Source of the DNA: Dipteris shenzhenensis
Lineage: Eukaryota; Polypodiophyta; Polypodiopsida; Gleicheniales
Strand: one strand, 5' to 3'
DNA: 64,000 bases
Assembly (NCBI GenBank): GCA_047967505.1
Contig: CM106538.1
Below the pieces are notes generated by a model that made no database searches, was not told where the DNA came from, and saw only the letters and a list, made by a program, of their open reading frames with translations. This document shows positions 46,140 to 58,022 of the stretch, in pieces. The stretch's first letter is position 1, and every line of letters begins with the position of its first letter. Both the position numbers and the translations under genes were made by a program.

Positions 46140-46760
46140 TTCATGATTTTGAACATTATTTATGTGGGTGATACAAGATCTAGAGAACAAATAATCATTA
46201 GCATCAAAAACAAACTTGCAATAGAGTTCTCCATGAAAGACATGAGTAGACTTCACTATTTTCCTACAATGTTTTCAAATACAAAACCATTTGATGACCA
46301 GTTGTTTCAATACACCAATTCCTTGTACATACATTTGAGAAAATACCATGAGTCGTATGTAGCATAATCTACTAAACTGCCACTAGGCTGGAGATGATGT
46401 ATGCGTTTGACTTTTCTCATTAATTAGATGCAAATCATTACATGGAAAAATTAAGAAGGTTCATATATAAGTCTCTAGAAGTGTATTTAGAAATATCAAG
46501 GACACTACAGGCTATGGCCTAAATTATGAAAGTTAATTTCAATGTTCATGGCAAAAGATCCACTAGAGGATTTGGGCATTTCCTTTTACTTGAAGGTACA
46601 TATCACTCGAGTGAGAAACAATTGACTATTATGTCATCAAAATACGCTAAATAATATTATACAACAACCAGCTCTGTTTGTGAAGCCTTTGTGTACAGGA
46701 AAGGTGGAAAATCTACTATTATTGTTCTATATGTGGATGATCTCCTTATTACAGATGACT
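46140..46760 (+). pseudogene. Copia RT fragments
   Basis: 46,143-46,262 encodes IIYVGDTRSREQII (a mutated YVDD tract) and FSMKDMSRLHYF. 46,691-46,756 encodes TIIVLYVDDLLITDDYE, a second RT palm motif with intact YVDD. The two motifs are the same part of RT repeated, so they come from two copies. They are too short to be functional. Confidence 0.7.
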
Positions 46761-46869
46761 ATGAAGACTTCTTTATTATTATTATTCTTTGGGGGGGTGA
46801 GAGAGAACTATCAGCTACTACAATAGTAGGCAACTACCAATCTTCCATGCCCATACAAAGCCCTTCAAA

Positions 46870-49460
46870 TCATGTATTAAAAGAAAACAACAAAATTACC
46901 AAAACAAACTACAAATTAACTTCTTCTTCAAAGTTGCATCATAAAATCTCGTTATTTTCATTGTCTTGCATTGTTCTAGAGGTTTTCTCACGTGAATCTC
47001 CATGCAAGTTGCTATGATAGACCCTAATTTGAGTTGAAAACTAAAAAAATTCTAAAACTACATGAATGAACAGTACCTGATTCTTGGAGCAAGGTTATTT
47101 GAAAGAAAAATGTGATCAAACTTGTCCCTTCGAGTGGTCCCAAATGTGTTCCAGAATTGATGAAGTTGATGGTTCTTGCTTCAAAACAAATTATATGCTC
47201 CCAAACATCTTAAAATCTATTTCAAGCAATATTCTGTAGAAAACCATTGGTAGTAAGAGTGAAAAAGACTCATTTCTCATGGAATTTCTTACAAAACGAA
47301 CAAATCTTTCAATGTTTTCAAACTATGAAATAAAACAAAACAACACAACTACACAAAATGAACTACGAACTAACCATCTCTTCAAAGTTACATCATTAAC
47401 AAACAAATCTCGTCATAATCACTGTGTTGCATTGTTCCAAAGATTATCTCACTTGAACCTCCATACAAGTTGTTTGGATGGACCCCAAACCTTCACAAAT
47501 GGTTTGAAATCATGCACTCTTAGAGATTGTAGCAAGGAAAGTAACTAGTATTGAGAGATGGGCAAAAGAAAAATTGATTCTCATGCATCAGCAATTGCAA
47601 TGCCTGAAAGTCAATCTTCTTTGATCCTTTCTCAAAGAATCTTGTCCAGTAGCTCCTCCTAAGCTCCAAACACCTTGCATCATTTATGGTTCACTCAGAA
47701 CATTGATTGCCATGTCTTCCTGAATGAAATGATTTCAGATCATTGGAGAATATTAGATGAGAGAGGAAGTGGCAAGATTTGAAGGAGAAGCACCCAAAAT
47801 AGAGAAAGAAGAAGGTAGGTTGAATCTCATTCAAAAATCTTGAACATTTTGAAAGAATGAGAATGAAATGGGAGGGAATGCAGGTAGAGAAGAGAAATGA
47901 TGAGATTTTGGTGTGAGAGTCCATCCCATGAGAGGGAGAATAGAGAAAGAAGCTACCCCCGCTCAGAGCCAGTAGGAAATTTGAAAAGAGGGCTGGAGCA
48001 AAGAAAAATTCGAAATGGTGCTCAGAAATGAGGGGGAAGCAAGAGGAATGATAGAGAATGAAAGGAGTGTGGTAGTTGGATGGGAGGATTCGGTTTCTAG
48101 TCAAATGGTACAAGCTTGGTTGAGAAACTAGGTTTCTCAGTTTGGTTACAGTTTAAAAACGTGATCGGAGAGTTGGGGTGCGCCACCTCATTGTTTGGGC
48201 CATTGAATAAAGAAATAGAGAAGTTAGGCCACTTCCAATATTCTATTGCCCTCCACTAGCCAATATTCTATTGGGTTTTATTCACCTTATTCTTCCATGT
48301 CGCTAGCCCAAGGGCTCCCTTACAGGGCCCTTTTTTAGTCCAAATTTTTTGTAATGTGACTTGGACTTTCCAAAAGTCTTCAGTTCCTCCAATGCATGTT
48401 CCTTCTCATTCTTAGTTCAAATTTGTTTGTCAAAAAGTATGAAAAGCTTGTATAAGGATTTCCATACTTCTGTTTTAACAGTTCATGCAATTCTGTTTGC
48501 TTCATGATCTTTAATTCATTGTGTACGTGCCTCCAAATGCCATACTGCACTTTTGAAACATAGCATTGTGTACGTGCCTCTAAACACCATACTGCACTTT
48601 TGAAACATAGTGTGATTGTCTGCTTAGTTTTCTCTTGCCCTATGGGCTATGATAAAAACCTTATAGCCTTCACTTCACCAATAGATGGCTTGATGGGCAC
48701 TTTGGTTCCATTCTTTGTTTTTTTAAGATCTGTTGTGATATGAACATATCCTCCATGGAGACCAATGTCCGACAATACTTTCTCAATTGCTTGAAGTGCA
48801 TCCTTCCTATGCTTTTCAGGACAAAGCTTCCAGGCAAAACCAATGTACAAAAATACCAGCTTCCAAGCAAATCCAATATACAAAAATGCCAGCTTCTCGA
48901 TGATTCGACATAAAGCATGTAATGTGCATATATGTACATTACACAAAGGGATATCAAGAATGGCTTTGAAATTGGGATCAACCTTATCTCTACTAGGTGT
49001 CTTCCTTCACCATTTGGGATCCATGACATATGATGGCTCCTTGCAGTAAAGGCATGGAGATTTTGAATTACCTCCTTTGCTTATGTTGAACATACACTTG
49101 AGGGTCTTGAGGTCTCGCCTGCCATATGCCAATCAACTTGGAAATCATCTTTGTAGGCTCACGGAAGCAAAAGGATGCACAAGAGTGGAGCAAGAAGTGG
49201 AAGCTGTCACATCAACTAGTAGAATGAAAATGAAAGTACAAAGTACTATAAAAGAGAACCCTAAGACCTTGTGTCCTAGTGGTACCACTAGTATTAGGTG
49301 TCATAAGACACTAAAAGTACTACGTGACCTAAGTGCCAATAACTAAAGCTACATGGCACATACTAGGGCCCAGAGGGCATTAATACGACCGAGAGAAGAT
49401 GGCCTACAAACCCCCTCCATGGTATGGGTTGAAGTATTCTAGAAACATCTCAGAATACCT
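46870..49460. other. Intergenic, no supported gene
   Basis: AT-rich with short frames only. A 47-bp tandem duplication lies at 48,517-48,610 (CATTGTGTACGTGCCTC twice). A ~35-bp repeat lies near 48,827-48,896. Confidence 0.5.
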
Positions 49461-50009
49461 ACTGGATAGGCCCAAGCAATTTGTAAATCGTGAGAATAGA
49501 GGGAGTGGTAGGATGAAAAGAATTAGCCCTCCCATCAAAAGGCGGAATGTATAAATGGCCAAAAGTTTAACTTTGGTCTTCATTGTTGGATGCACAAATT
49601 TGGAATACAAGCTCTCTTTCTCTCTCTCATGAGTTGTCTTGAGTTCTCTTGTGTTCTTTCATAGTGCCCTTGTGATTGCCACTCCCTCCCTTCTTCCCTT
49701 CCATATTCCCCTCTTGCCCTTCCCTCTCCCTCTCTTCTCCTTTCTCCCCTCCCCCTCTCCCTCTCATGGACCCACATTGCAACATTCTTGAAGCTGCTTG
49801 CGTGACACAAGTGGTGGATGACAAGCCATGCATTGCTCCTCATCTCATGGAGACGAGGGAGTTCCCTCGACATATTGGTGAACTTCCCCATGACACGTGA
49901 GTCATAGCTAGGACTACACACCAAAATTCATGATTTTCAACATTATTTATGTGGGTGATACAAGATCTAGAGAACAAATAATCATTAGCATCAAAAACAA
50001 ACTTGCAAT
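49461..50009. repeat. Duplicated block, copy 2 (empty site of the GAG-only element)
   Basis: It matches 42,935-43,200 joined to 45,964-46,222 without the LTR element. At the join it reads CCCCTCCCCCTCTCCCTCTCATGG, i.e. one uninterrupted CT-rich tract. The block ends at about 50,009 where the LINE starts. Confidence 0.88.
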
Positions 50010-50469
50010 TTTACAAGAGAACAATGCTAATTATATTACTTCGAGAACAAGATACAAGAGGTCAGCCTTGTAGCTGATGGACGCAGCCCAAAAGGTAACA
50101 AAAAAGTAAAGCACTCTCTCACGGAGGGATAAGGCGAGTGTGAATGAACAGCCAGAGAGGTGGTGAGTAGCGCCACCGAAGGCCCTACGAAGTCTGCTCG
50201 AAGAAGAGGCCCTGTGTGTCCCAAACCCGAAGGAAGCGTCTCCGCTTCTCCCGACCGGCTCGGGAGTCCCCCTGTATCTGGTCCCACTAACCTCTGAGGG
50301 TATGAATAATCTCACTCCAAATATCAATCATGATCTGGGCAGTTGATAAGGAGGTGCCACCGAGGATCTGTGCGCAGCGCGAGGTCCAAATGTGCCATCC
50401 TGCGATGCTGCTAATAATCTCCCAGACTGGCTGCCTCTCCTGAGCTCCTGTATCAGCCTCTGCTAGGTG

Positions 50470-50850
50470 CTACGGGATACTCTCGAGCGGCCCCCACGTC
50501 CCCTGTGTGATAAGGAATGTGGGGTCCTGCTGACATGCCTCGAATAAGTGATGAAAACCAAGTGCGGTGCTGCACCAACAGAGCGCGTCCCAAGTGATCA
50601 ATCCTAGCTCCGGTGCTGCGCGAGTAAGAATCTCGAAAGTCCACCTCCACACTTCCTGGGCGCGAGTGCAACTCCACAGGCAGTGTTTTGGTGACTCCTC
50701 ATCCTCATGACAGATCTGACAACGTCCGTCCTGGCCTATCTGCCACAACCAGCTCCCCACTGGAAGACCTTTGTGGGCAAGAAGCCACAGGAAGTAGGAG
50801 ATCTTCCGCGGCCGCCAGCTCTCCCACAAGGCCTTCCAGAAGGCCTGCAA
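50470..50850 (-). pseudogene. LINE zinc-binding (zf-RVT) domain
   Basis: FWKALWESWRPRKISYFLWL, RCQICHEDEESPKHCLWSC and RAQEVWRWTF give the usual order of the LINE C-terminal zinc domain (CX2C...HX4C). It is in a different frame from the RT frame, so a frameshift lies between 50,850 and 51,640. Confidence 0.85.
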
Positions 50851-51634
50851 AAAGAACCTGGAAATACCCTGTGCATACCAGCTGGGCTATTGGGTGGGAG
50901 GGCGGCTCTGCATCCTCCCAAGAACTCGCCTGCCCAAAGTCATGCTATAGGCAAAGAAAGAGGTTGGTGGTCCCTGACTTGTCACAATCTCTGGCCATCT
51001 CCACTCTCCTGGATCCCAGTCAAGCTCTGACAAGGCCCGCCCCTCCCAGAGCCAGAGTCGCCAAAGCTGCAGCTGATCCTGCTCTATGCTAGGATCGGCG
51101 GTCTGCCAGACCTTCCCCATGAGGCCTACGACCCGAACCCTCTGCCATGGGAGTAGGGGGTCAATGAGCGCTTCCTCTCTCCTGAGTCGTCCATCCCCCA
51201 TAACCGCGAAGAAGGAAACAGAGGAGTCGTCCATACGTCCTGCGACCACCAGCGGGATGCCACGGGGGGTGAACTATCCCAGCCAACGGTCATCACCAGG
51301 CATGAGGATCTGAAGCTCAGGTGGAACCAACCAATCAGCTGGGATCGCGCCGTCGATCTCCGTACATCTCGCCTGGGCTCCACGGGCACCTCCAGCTACG
51401 TCTGCGAGATCAGTCGTCTCCAAATGTCTGTATGTGTCCCTCCAAACTCGAAGGGACCGGGCTGGCCCCCGCATCCAGCCATCCCACCTGATGTGTGATC
51501 TCTCCCCCAAGTGAAGGCCCTCAGCATCTCTGACCTGATCATTCCAGATAAGCGGCTGGCGATCGATCTCCTCCTGATAGCTAGGAGGGGACTGAATGAG
51601 ACTGAGGCGGAGCCGCCTCCAAACCATGAGGAGG

Positions 51635-53236
51635 CTACGAACGAGTGGGGAGCGGGGCAGAAGTGAAGATCCACCTGAGGGACGGAAGCCACTCTCCACC
51701 TCGGCGCGGGACACAAGAACCGACCCCCTGCTGAAGTAGCATCTTCCACGTCTGCCCCCCCGGGGTCAAATCGCAGATGACTAGCTTGCCTAACAGGGCC
51801 TGACTCTGAAGCTCTGGATCGATGACCCCCAGGCCACCCTCAGCCTGCAGAAGAATGACTGTCTGCCAAGCAACCCTGGCTCTGGTATCTCTGAGGCCAT
51901 CCTCCCCGGACCAAAGGAAGTTCCGAACCAACCTCCCAAGCTGTGCCACGCTGGATCTCGAGAAGCACCAACAGGAAGCCACATACCAAGCCGTGGCTAG
52001 GAGGACCTGGTTGACTACCAGGGCACGACCTGCAAGGGAGAGCTTAGCAAGGCTCCAGAAAGCCAGCTTCCGTCGGATGGAATCTAGCACCGGGAGAAAC
52101 TGCTGAGCTGGCGTGATATCCAGGCCGACCTGAAAACCAAGATATCTAGCTGTCTGTCCCCGCGGGAACCACTTGAAACCCAAAAACCTCCCCCACTGAG
52201 AGCATGCCTCAGGGTCTGTGAGAAAACCAACTGATTTGTTCCAGTTGATTTTCGCACCAGCAGCCGAACAGAAGACCTCCAGGGCCATCCTCACCCTCTC
52301 CAGCATCATCTCATCGTCCTGGACATACAGGGCTATGTCATCCGCGTACTCTGAGTCCAGGAGCTCCGTGTCCTCCTGGAGTGGAAGGCGAACACCCCTG
52401 ATCCCAGTAGACCTCGCCCGAAGGTAGTAAGTCATAGCGTCAACGAAGAAGAGAAACAGGTAAGGAGCAAGGGGGCAGCCCTGACGCACTGATCTCTCCA
52501 AACTAAAATGCTCACCCATCCTGCCGCCAATGATGACCCTGCTAGAAGCTGTCCTGTACAACGCTGAAATACCCTGAATCCATCCTGCTAGGAAACCTAG
52601 TCGCTCCAAAGTCCCCTCCAGAAAGGAGCAGTCCACTCGATCGTAGGCCTTCTCAAAGTCAAGAAGTAGGATGGCTAGGTGTGATCCACTGTGCTGAGCC
52701 CACTCCGCCGCCTCTGAGAAGGTGAAGACATTATCCAGGATACTGCGATCCTGGACAAAGCCTGTCTGAGTGTCATGAATGAGGTCTGGAAGTAGAGGCC
52801 GAACTCTGGCACTGATCATCTTGGCAAGGATTTTGTAGGCAGTGGTAAGGAGGGTGATCGGGCGCCACTGACGGATCTCCTGTCTATCTCCTCCCTTCGG
52901 GATGAGGCAAATCAGTCCCAAGGAGAGGCTCTCTAGCATATAACCGCTGCTAAAAATCCTCTGAAAAGCTGCTAGGAGGGGCTGATGGATCTGATCCCAG
53001 AAGGAGGTGAAGAATGCCCGGGATAGCCCATCCTCACCCGGGCATTTCTGCCCGTCGATGGCCATCAAGGCCTCCAACATCTCATCCGTGGTGAATGGTG
53101 CCAACAACGTCGCCTGCATGCTGGGCTGGACCAGGGATGGAGTGTGCCTCCACACCTCCTCACGGGAGCGTCGAGTGCAAGGGGCAAGCGGCTCTTGCTG
53201 GAAAAGGGTCCTGTAGAAGTCGGTAGCCAACCCCAA
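51635..53236 (-). pseudogene. LINE reverse transcriptase, long open frame
   Basis: A 533-residue open frame with the full L1-type RT: DGQKCPGEDGLSRAFF, LICLIPKGGD, WRPITLLTTAYKILAKMI, QTGFVQDRSILDNV, LLLDFEKAYDRVD (first catalytic Asp), VRQGCPLAPYLF and the catalytic EYADDIALYV, then TARYLGFQVG. All palm residues are intact, which is notable next to the decayed elements around it. The frame is cut from endonuclease and from the zinc domain by stops and frameshifts (a stop lies at about 53,292-53,294), so the ORF2 protein as a whole is broken. Confidence 0.9.
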
Positions 53237-53719
53237 GACCTCACCCGGATCCGTAACGATGTGCCCCTCCGCTGTCCTGAGACTCCGAAGCTAGTCACCT
53301 CTGCTGCTCTCTGGCCATGCAACCTGAAGAACTCCCTGCACATCCGGTCACCCTTCTGAGCCTAGAAGGAGAGAGGCGTGATAGGAAAACTTTGAACGGC
53401 ACTGGAGGGTCTCCTCAAGAAGGGCTCTGGCTCGAAGGGCCTGGATCTGAAGCTCCTCCGAGCCCGGGGCTGCCTGCTAGAGTCGCTGGATGGAGGCGAG
53501 GTCCCTCCGAAGAGCTCTCTCTCTACCCCACCATTCCTGTCGAACCTGTAGGGCTGCGAGTTGGCAAATCTGGCTAGACTCCTGCAAAGCCTGCGCCACC
53601 GAATCAACCAGATCCGCGCACTCACCCCAATCTCTGTCCCATAGACTGCATATACTGCTGCGCACGTCCACCCTCGAGAAAATGGAGTCAGGAATCCAGC
53701 ATGAGCGGGGGGGAAGGGC

Positions 53720-54164
53720 CTAAACTGCCGAGTCTAATGATAAGAGCACAGGCGCATGGTCGGAAAGTGTCGTCCCTGGAACTATCCTCGCCTGACTACC
53801 TCTGCTGATGGCCCAATCACTAACATAAAATCTATCCAGCCTCTCCAGGAGTCTGCCTCCTTCCCTGCGGAAGCCCCATGAGAAGTCCAAGCTCCCGTGC
53901 CAACGCTCCCGTGCCAACGCCGGTGCCAACGCCGGAAGGACGGGTCTCTCCAGCTGTCCCTACCTCCTGTCGCAAAGATAAAAGAGTCCCAAGCGGACTG
54001 CTCTGCCTGAGACATACCTGTAAACTCTGGTCCTTTGCCCTGCTGGTCCTCCAAGGTCTCCAGATTGTTGAAGTCACCTCCAACAATCCAGGAATCCATG
54101 TTTGGGAGAATCCCTGTAAGTGTCCTCCAGAAGGTGGCTCTGCAACGGAGGTTTGTGGGAGCAT
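53720..54164 (-). pseudogene. LINE AP-type endonuclease, C-terminal part
   Basis: WIVGGDFNNLETLEDQQGKG carries the GDFN active-site motif. LLERLDRFYVSD and TLSDHAPVLLSL carry the late motifs including the catalytic SDH. A frame change lies near 53,900, within a short direct repeat CGTGCCAACGC / CGGTGCCAACGC at about 53,897-53,933. The N-terminal third of the domain is missing because the element is truncated at about 54,200. Confidence 0.85.
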
Positions 54165-54206
54165 AAATGTTGAGGATTCCTACTCTGGAACCCTCCAGTT
54201 CCAGTA

Positions 54207-54370
54207 TTATTATACAACAACCAGCTCTATTTGTGAAGCCTTTTACTATTAAAAGATTGACTATTTATTTATTATTATTATTTTTTTGGGGGGGGGGGAG
54301 AGAGAACTATCAGCTACTACAATAGTAGGCAATTGGCCAGAACCCAATCTTTCATGCCCATACAAAGCCC
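54207..54370. repeat. Duplicated block, right-hand part of copy 2
   Basis: It matches about 46,653-46,860 (TATTATACAACAACCAGCTCT, GAGAGAACTATCAGCTACTAC, CATGCCCATACAAAGCCC), with the copia RT string of copy 1 absent and a poly-T/poly-G run at 54,280-54,298. It shows that the two blocks once shared a longer sequence. Confidence 0.8.
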
Positions 54371-56425
54371 ATAGATGTCGATCAAGCCCCCCATGGTTCT
54401 CATTGAACACGAGTTTCACCACACACTTGTCATTGGCTGCCAAAGTTTTGAAAATGAATCTAGGCCTTTGGTAAGGACAATGTAGCGTAGTGCTTGCTTT
54501 ACATTGTGTGGCATAAGTACACCATTTATATTCATCTTCTCCAACTACATTAGATTTTAGATGGCATGGATTCCTTGTCTCAGTAGTTATTGGAAACCAA
54601 CTTTTCACTCATCTTGTAATAACTAGGCTCACCTTTCATGGTCAAGGGTCTGCTTTGACTTCAAGAGTCTTTTAAGTCCCGTGATTAGAATGATCAGTGC
54701 ATAGACTCCTCCATTTAGGATAGCTTAACTTTGCAGCATGCTTCATTAACCAAGATGAGACAATAACCATTGACATTAGTTGAATGGTGATATGTTCTAT
54801 TGATTATCTCAATCTTAATCCTTATCTTTGCATGGTTAATCCTTGCTTTAGGCATCCTTGATGTTTTTTAGACAAGCACAATTATTTTAGTAGATATGAA
54901 TGAATACCCATTTGTTGGATTAGTCAAACAAATGCTATTCAAGTTTTTTCCATTTCAAACTGTAGTATGTCAAGATGGTATGGCATGGATCTGGTTAGTG
55001 AGAAGAAGCATTTATTTGATCCATCTTGGTGCCTTCATGCTTTGGGGGGTCCTAGATTATCTCAAGTACAATGGGACCTAAATGAACTTAACCTCTTTAA
55101 TGAAGTTTTAGGAAGCCTACCAACTTGTTTTCTTGCATGACGTGGATTGGGCCAACTTTAGACTTTCTGACTCTCCTCTTGCATGTCTATTTAAATGCAC
55201 TGAAGCTTGCATCAATTGAAGGGATGTGGGCAATAGCTAATGAGAACTAATGGTCTAGCCATGATAGTCACATTGATTGTGCATCCTCCTTCTCACGTGT
55301 AATCGTTCTTAAAGGAAATAGGTGTGTGTGAGGTTTTGGCAAGCTAGCCAGTGCCTTGCTCAAGGATGGGCTTTTTTCAAAAATGGTGATTGGTAGTAGT
55401 GAGGAGATTTGTTTTTTGAAAACGATCGATGTTGATGGGATTGGAGAGCATGCTAGCAAATAGGTAGGTGTTTTTCCTTATAAAGGTGCCACACATGTCA
55501 TGAGAGGCAAGTGCCAAGAAGGTGTAAGTATTTGGAGGTAGGTGTTGACTGCTAGTGTTTTCCTTTTTTGTCCAATGAGAAAGTGTAATTTCTATTGGGT
55601 ACAGTGGTGAAAATTCATGAGATTTGTTATTGAGCCGTTAGTTAGGGAACATATGTCATGCACATGAGTTAGAAAACCCATAGATGAGGGATTTTACATC
55701 GTGAAAGACTAGAGAGAATTTTTTAATGCCAATGGCTATTGTTGTATCCAACTATTCCAACCACCATAAGAGTGAATTGTATTGCTATTGGTTTAGAGAA
55801 AGTACTTTTTTTGTGTGTATGTAGTTGCGCAAGTACAAAAATACATGCCTACAATACATTGCTTAGGGGATTGCCAAATCTCAACTCACTTGGTGGCAGA
55901 CTCAAATGTAAAGGTCCTAGGTCGGCTGCAATCAAATCTCAACCATCCGATCAAGCCATTTTCAGAATGGGAATATGGTTGGCCCTTTGAGGTGAGTAAA
56001 TTCTGTGACTTGGCTCACATGGCAAGTACCTCCCAAACTCTCACAATGCAATGTTTTAAAATTCTGACTGCCGCCTTGGGACCCTTCGCGTGGGGGAATG
56101 GCTCGTGGTCGACCATTTTTGAGTCAAAAAGTGCCCGACCAATGGTTGGCGGTGGCCGTCAAGCACTCGCCAACTGGCCGGGAACTTTCCTTCTCGTCGA
56201 AAAGGCCTCTGCGGCGCATGCCCCGAGATGTGACACCCGCACCGACACACCCGTAACTGCAGCAAGGTGGACATGCACGGAACCAATCGCGTGGCAGTCC
56301 GCGAGGAAGTGCAGAAAGAAAGCTCAGAGGAGCGAACGAGATGCGGGGAGAGGCGATGTGGATGAGGGAGGGAGAAGTGAGAGGGGGGTGAGAGAAGGCC
56401 AAGGGGTAAAGGAATACAGAGGAGT
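54371..56425. other. Intergenic region upstream of the F-box gene
   Basis: No recognised domain. From about 56,060 GC content rises and a long frame (55,815-56,624) opens. That frame is Arg/Lys-rich, ends with poly-Pro from a C tract and runs into the F-box 5' leader; I regard it as fortuitous. Confidence 0.5.
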
Positions 56426-56442
56426 GCATATAATACATAGGG
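56426..56442 (+). promoter_or_regulatory. Possible TATA element of the F-box gene
   Basis: GCATATAATACATAGG lies about 210 bp before the proposed start codon. The leader between contains an (AC)n run (about 56,510-56,531) and a C tract at 56,597-56,606. Placement is plausible; no experimental support. Confidence 0.35.
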
Positions 56443-56645
56443 GATGGAGAATCGCAACCTCGCAACCACCTGGCAGACCCAAACGTGACAGACACCAAAA
56501 CAAGGACGACACACACACACACACACACACAAAAACACAAAACACAATCGCAGCAAGCAAGCAAACCTCCATCAGCCACCTAGGTGCCTTCCCTCCCCCC
56601 CCCCCACCCTCCTCCCTCGAATGATTCTCCGCCGCATTCCCTCCA

Positions 56646-58022
56646 ATGCCTCTCCAAGAAGAGCATTCTCAGGAACCCATCTCCATTGAGCTCTCCCCTA
56701 GCCTCTCCGTTCCTGCAGCCCGCCTCGGAGCCCATCTTGGTATCACCGATGCACCAGCTTGCCTCTTTATGGAGCAGATTCCGACCCACCTTCCCGTTAT
56801 GGCGCCTGCGGACCACGGGATTGCTGCCCACGATCTGCCCATGACCGATGCTGCTCACCTTTCTGGTACGTTGCCATCTCATCCTCTAGCAGTGCAGGCC
56901 CAAGTCGCTGGTAGCAGTAGCCTTGAAATTGTTGCGGCCAAAAATATGGAGCCAAGCATGTGGGATTACCTGCCGGATCATATCTTGGAGCGTGTTCTGG
57001 CATACCTCCCCTTTTGGAGCATTCTCCGCATGCGATCCATCTCCAAAAAGTGGAACCACAAATTGGCATCGAGACATTTCCTAGACAGCTGCAGCAGACA
57101 GTCCTCTCGAGAAGTTCTCTTCATCATGTTTGCTGACTTCTTGCGCCTAAAAGCAGCTGCTACTTACAATCCAGCGTTAGACAAGTGGCATCTCGTTCCA
57201 TTGTCACTGTTTCACCCCTGTGAGCCACCTAGTTACTTTCTCATTCTAGCTACAGCTGGAGGCCTCCTTTGTTTGGAGGAAATTGCATGGCCCAACCGTT
57301 CTCTTTTTGTTTCTAATCCTATGAACAAATCATACAAGAAGCTTCCACCCATGCTACACATGAAATGTCCCTATGTCGTCGGGATGATGATGGATGCTGA
57401 CAGTAAAGGTTACAGGATTCTTGTTGCGCAAGATGGAGAGCCGCTGGTTTCTCAGTGTTACGAGTCGCGGAGCGACTCGTGGAAGATGAACTCTACTCTA
57501 AATCGAAGAGTTGCTCTGATTGCTGGCACTACGTCCTTTGAAGGATTTTTCATTTGCCTTACATTTGGGCCAGTTGGTTTGGTCGCATACAACATTGAAG
57601 AGTCATCGTGGCATGAGCTGGAAATCAGGTTGCCTGCATCAATCGCCTTCCCTCATGTGATGGAATGCAATAGGCGGCTGGTGGTAGTGGGAGGACTCGA
57701 AGAATATGGTTCTTTGACTAGTATCAGGATCTGGCAACTTGATCTTTCGAGACATGAATGCACAGAAATAGAGAGAATGCCTCATCATCTTTTCCATAGG
57801 CTCACTTCTTCTGGTCGAGAGCATTTCTTTTGTGTTGGACAAGCAGGCCTCATTTGTTTTAACGATGGTACAACTCCTGACATTCTTATGTATGACATGG
57901 CTGTGAAAAGATGGTGGTGGTTACCGCCCTGCCCTTTACACTACTCACTGAAGAGGCATAGCGGTTATGCTTTCAAAACGCTCGGGTTTCCAATTGAGCC
58001 CCGATTTGATGTGTGGGCCTAA
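56646..58022 (+). CDS. F-box protein with kelch/FBA-like C-terminal domain
   Basis: A 458-residue intronless frame. F-box proteins pick substrates for SCF ubiquitin ligases; the F-box binds the SKP1 adaptor. The F-box lies at about residues 104-145 (WDYLPDHILERVLAYLPFWS, then ILRMRSISKKWN). Residues 1-100 are Pro/Ala/Ser-rich and look disordered. Residues about 150-450 hold repeated beta-type segments (YNPALDKWHLVPL, GGLLCLEE, SNPMNKSYKKLPPM, YNIEESSWHELEIRLP, MECNRRLVVVGGL, YDMAVKRWWWLPPCP) typical of plant F-box/kelch proteins such as the LCR/At5g15710 group (assignment by pattern memory). The start is the first ATG of the frame; a later Met at residue 101, just before the F-box, is possible. 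No lesion is seen. It is probably the only working host gene here. Confidence 0.92.
   Translation: MPLQEEHSQEPISIELSPSLSVPAARLGAHLGITDAPACLFMEQIPTHLPVMAPADHGIAAHDLPMTDAAHLSGTLPSHPLAVQAQVAGSSSLEIVAAKNMEPSMWDYLPDHILERVLAYLPFWSILRMRSISKKWNHKLASRHFLDSCSRQSSREVLFIMFADFLRLKAAATYNPALDKWHLVPLSLFHPCEPPSYFLILATAGGLLCLEEIAWPNRSLFVSNPMNKSYKKLPPMLHMKCPYVVGMMMDADSKGYRILVAQDGEPLVSQCYESRSDSWKMNSTLNRRVALIAGTTSFEGFFICLTFGPVGLVAYNIEESSWHELEIRLPASIAFPHVMECNRRLVVVGGLEEYGSLTSIRIWQLDLSRHECTEIERMPHHLFHRLTSSGREHFFCVGQAGLICFNDGTTPDILMYDMAVKRWWWLPPCPLHYSLKRHSGYAFKTLGFPIEPRFDVWA

Larger units (their letters stand above)
42935..46222. repeat. Duplicated block, copy 1 (interrupted by the GAG-only element)
   Basis: 42,935-43,200 and 45,964-46,222 together match 49,461-50,009 in order. 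The shared sequence includes a TATA-like GTATAAATGGCC (about 42,998), a long CT-rich tract, and the ends near CAAACTTGCAAT. Copy 1 is split at the CT-rich tract by an LTR element. Copy 2 keeps the uninterrupted sequence. Confidence 0.88.
50010..54203 (-). mobile_element. L1-type LINE, 5' truncated, GC-rich
   Basis: On the minus strand the order is endonuclease (from about 54,190), RT and C-terminal zinc-binding domain, all of one LINE ORF2. ORF1 and the N-terminal end of the endonuclease are missing. It lies between the end of duplicated block copy 2 (50,009) and sequence matching 46,653 onward (54,207). The ~430 bp between these points in copy 1 are absent, so insertion came with a deletion. 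It is distinctly more GC-rich than its flanks and than the LINE at 30.8-35.3 kb, so it is a different family or a much younger copy. Confidence 0.87.

Noticed and set aside
48517-48610. Possible CRISPR-like short repeats
   Set aside because: Only two units in direct tandem, with no spacers of constant length; this is an ordinary tandem duplication in plant DNA.
55815-56624. A 269-codon plus-strand frame just upstream of the F-box gene
   Set aside because: It runs through the probable promoter and leader, has microsatellite His-Thr and poly-Pro tracts, and several minus-strand frames are also open there because of high GC; no domain is visible.
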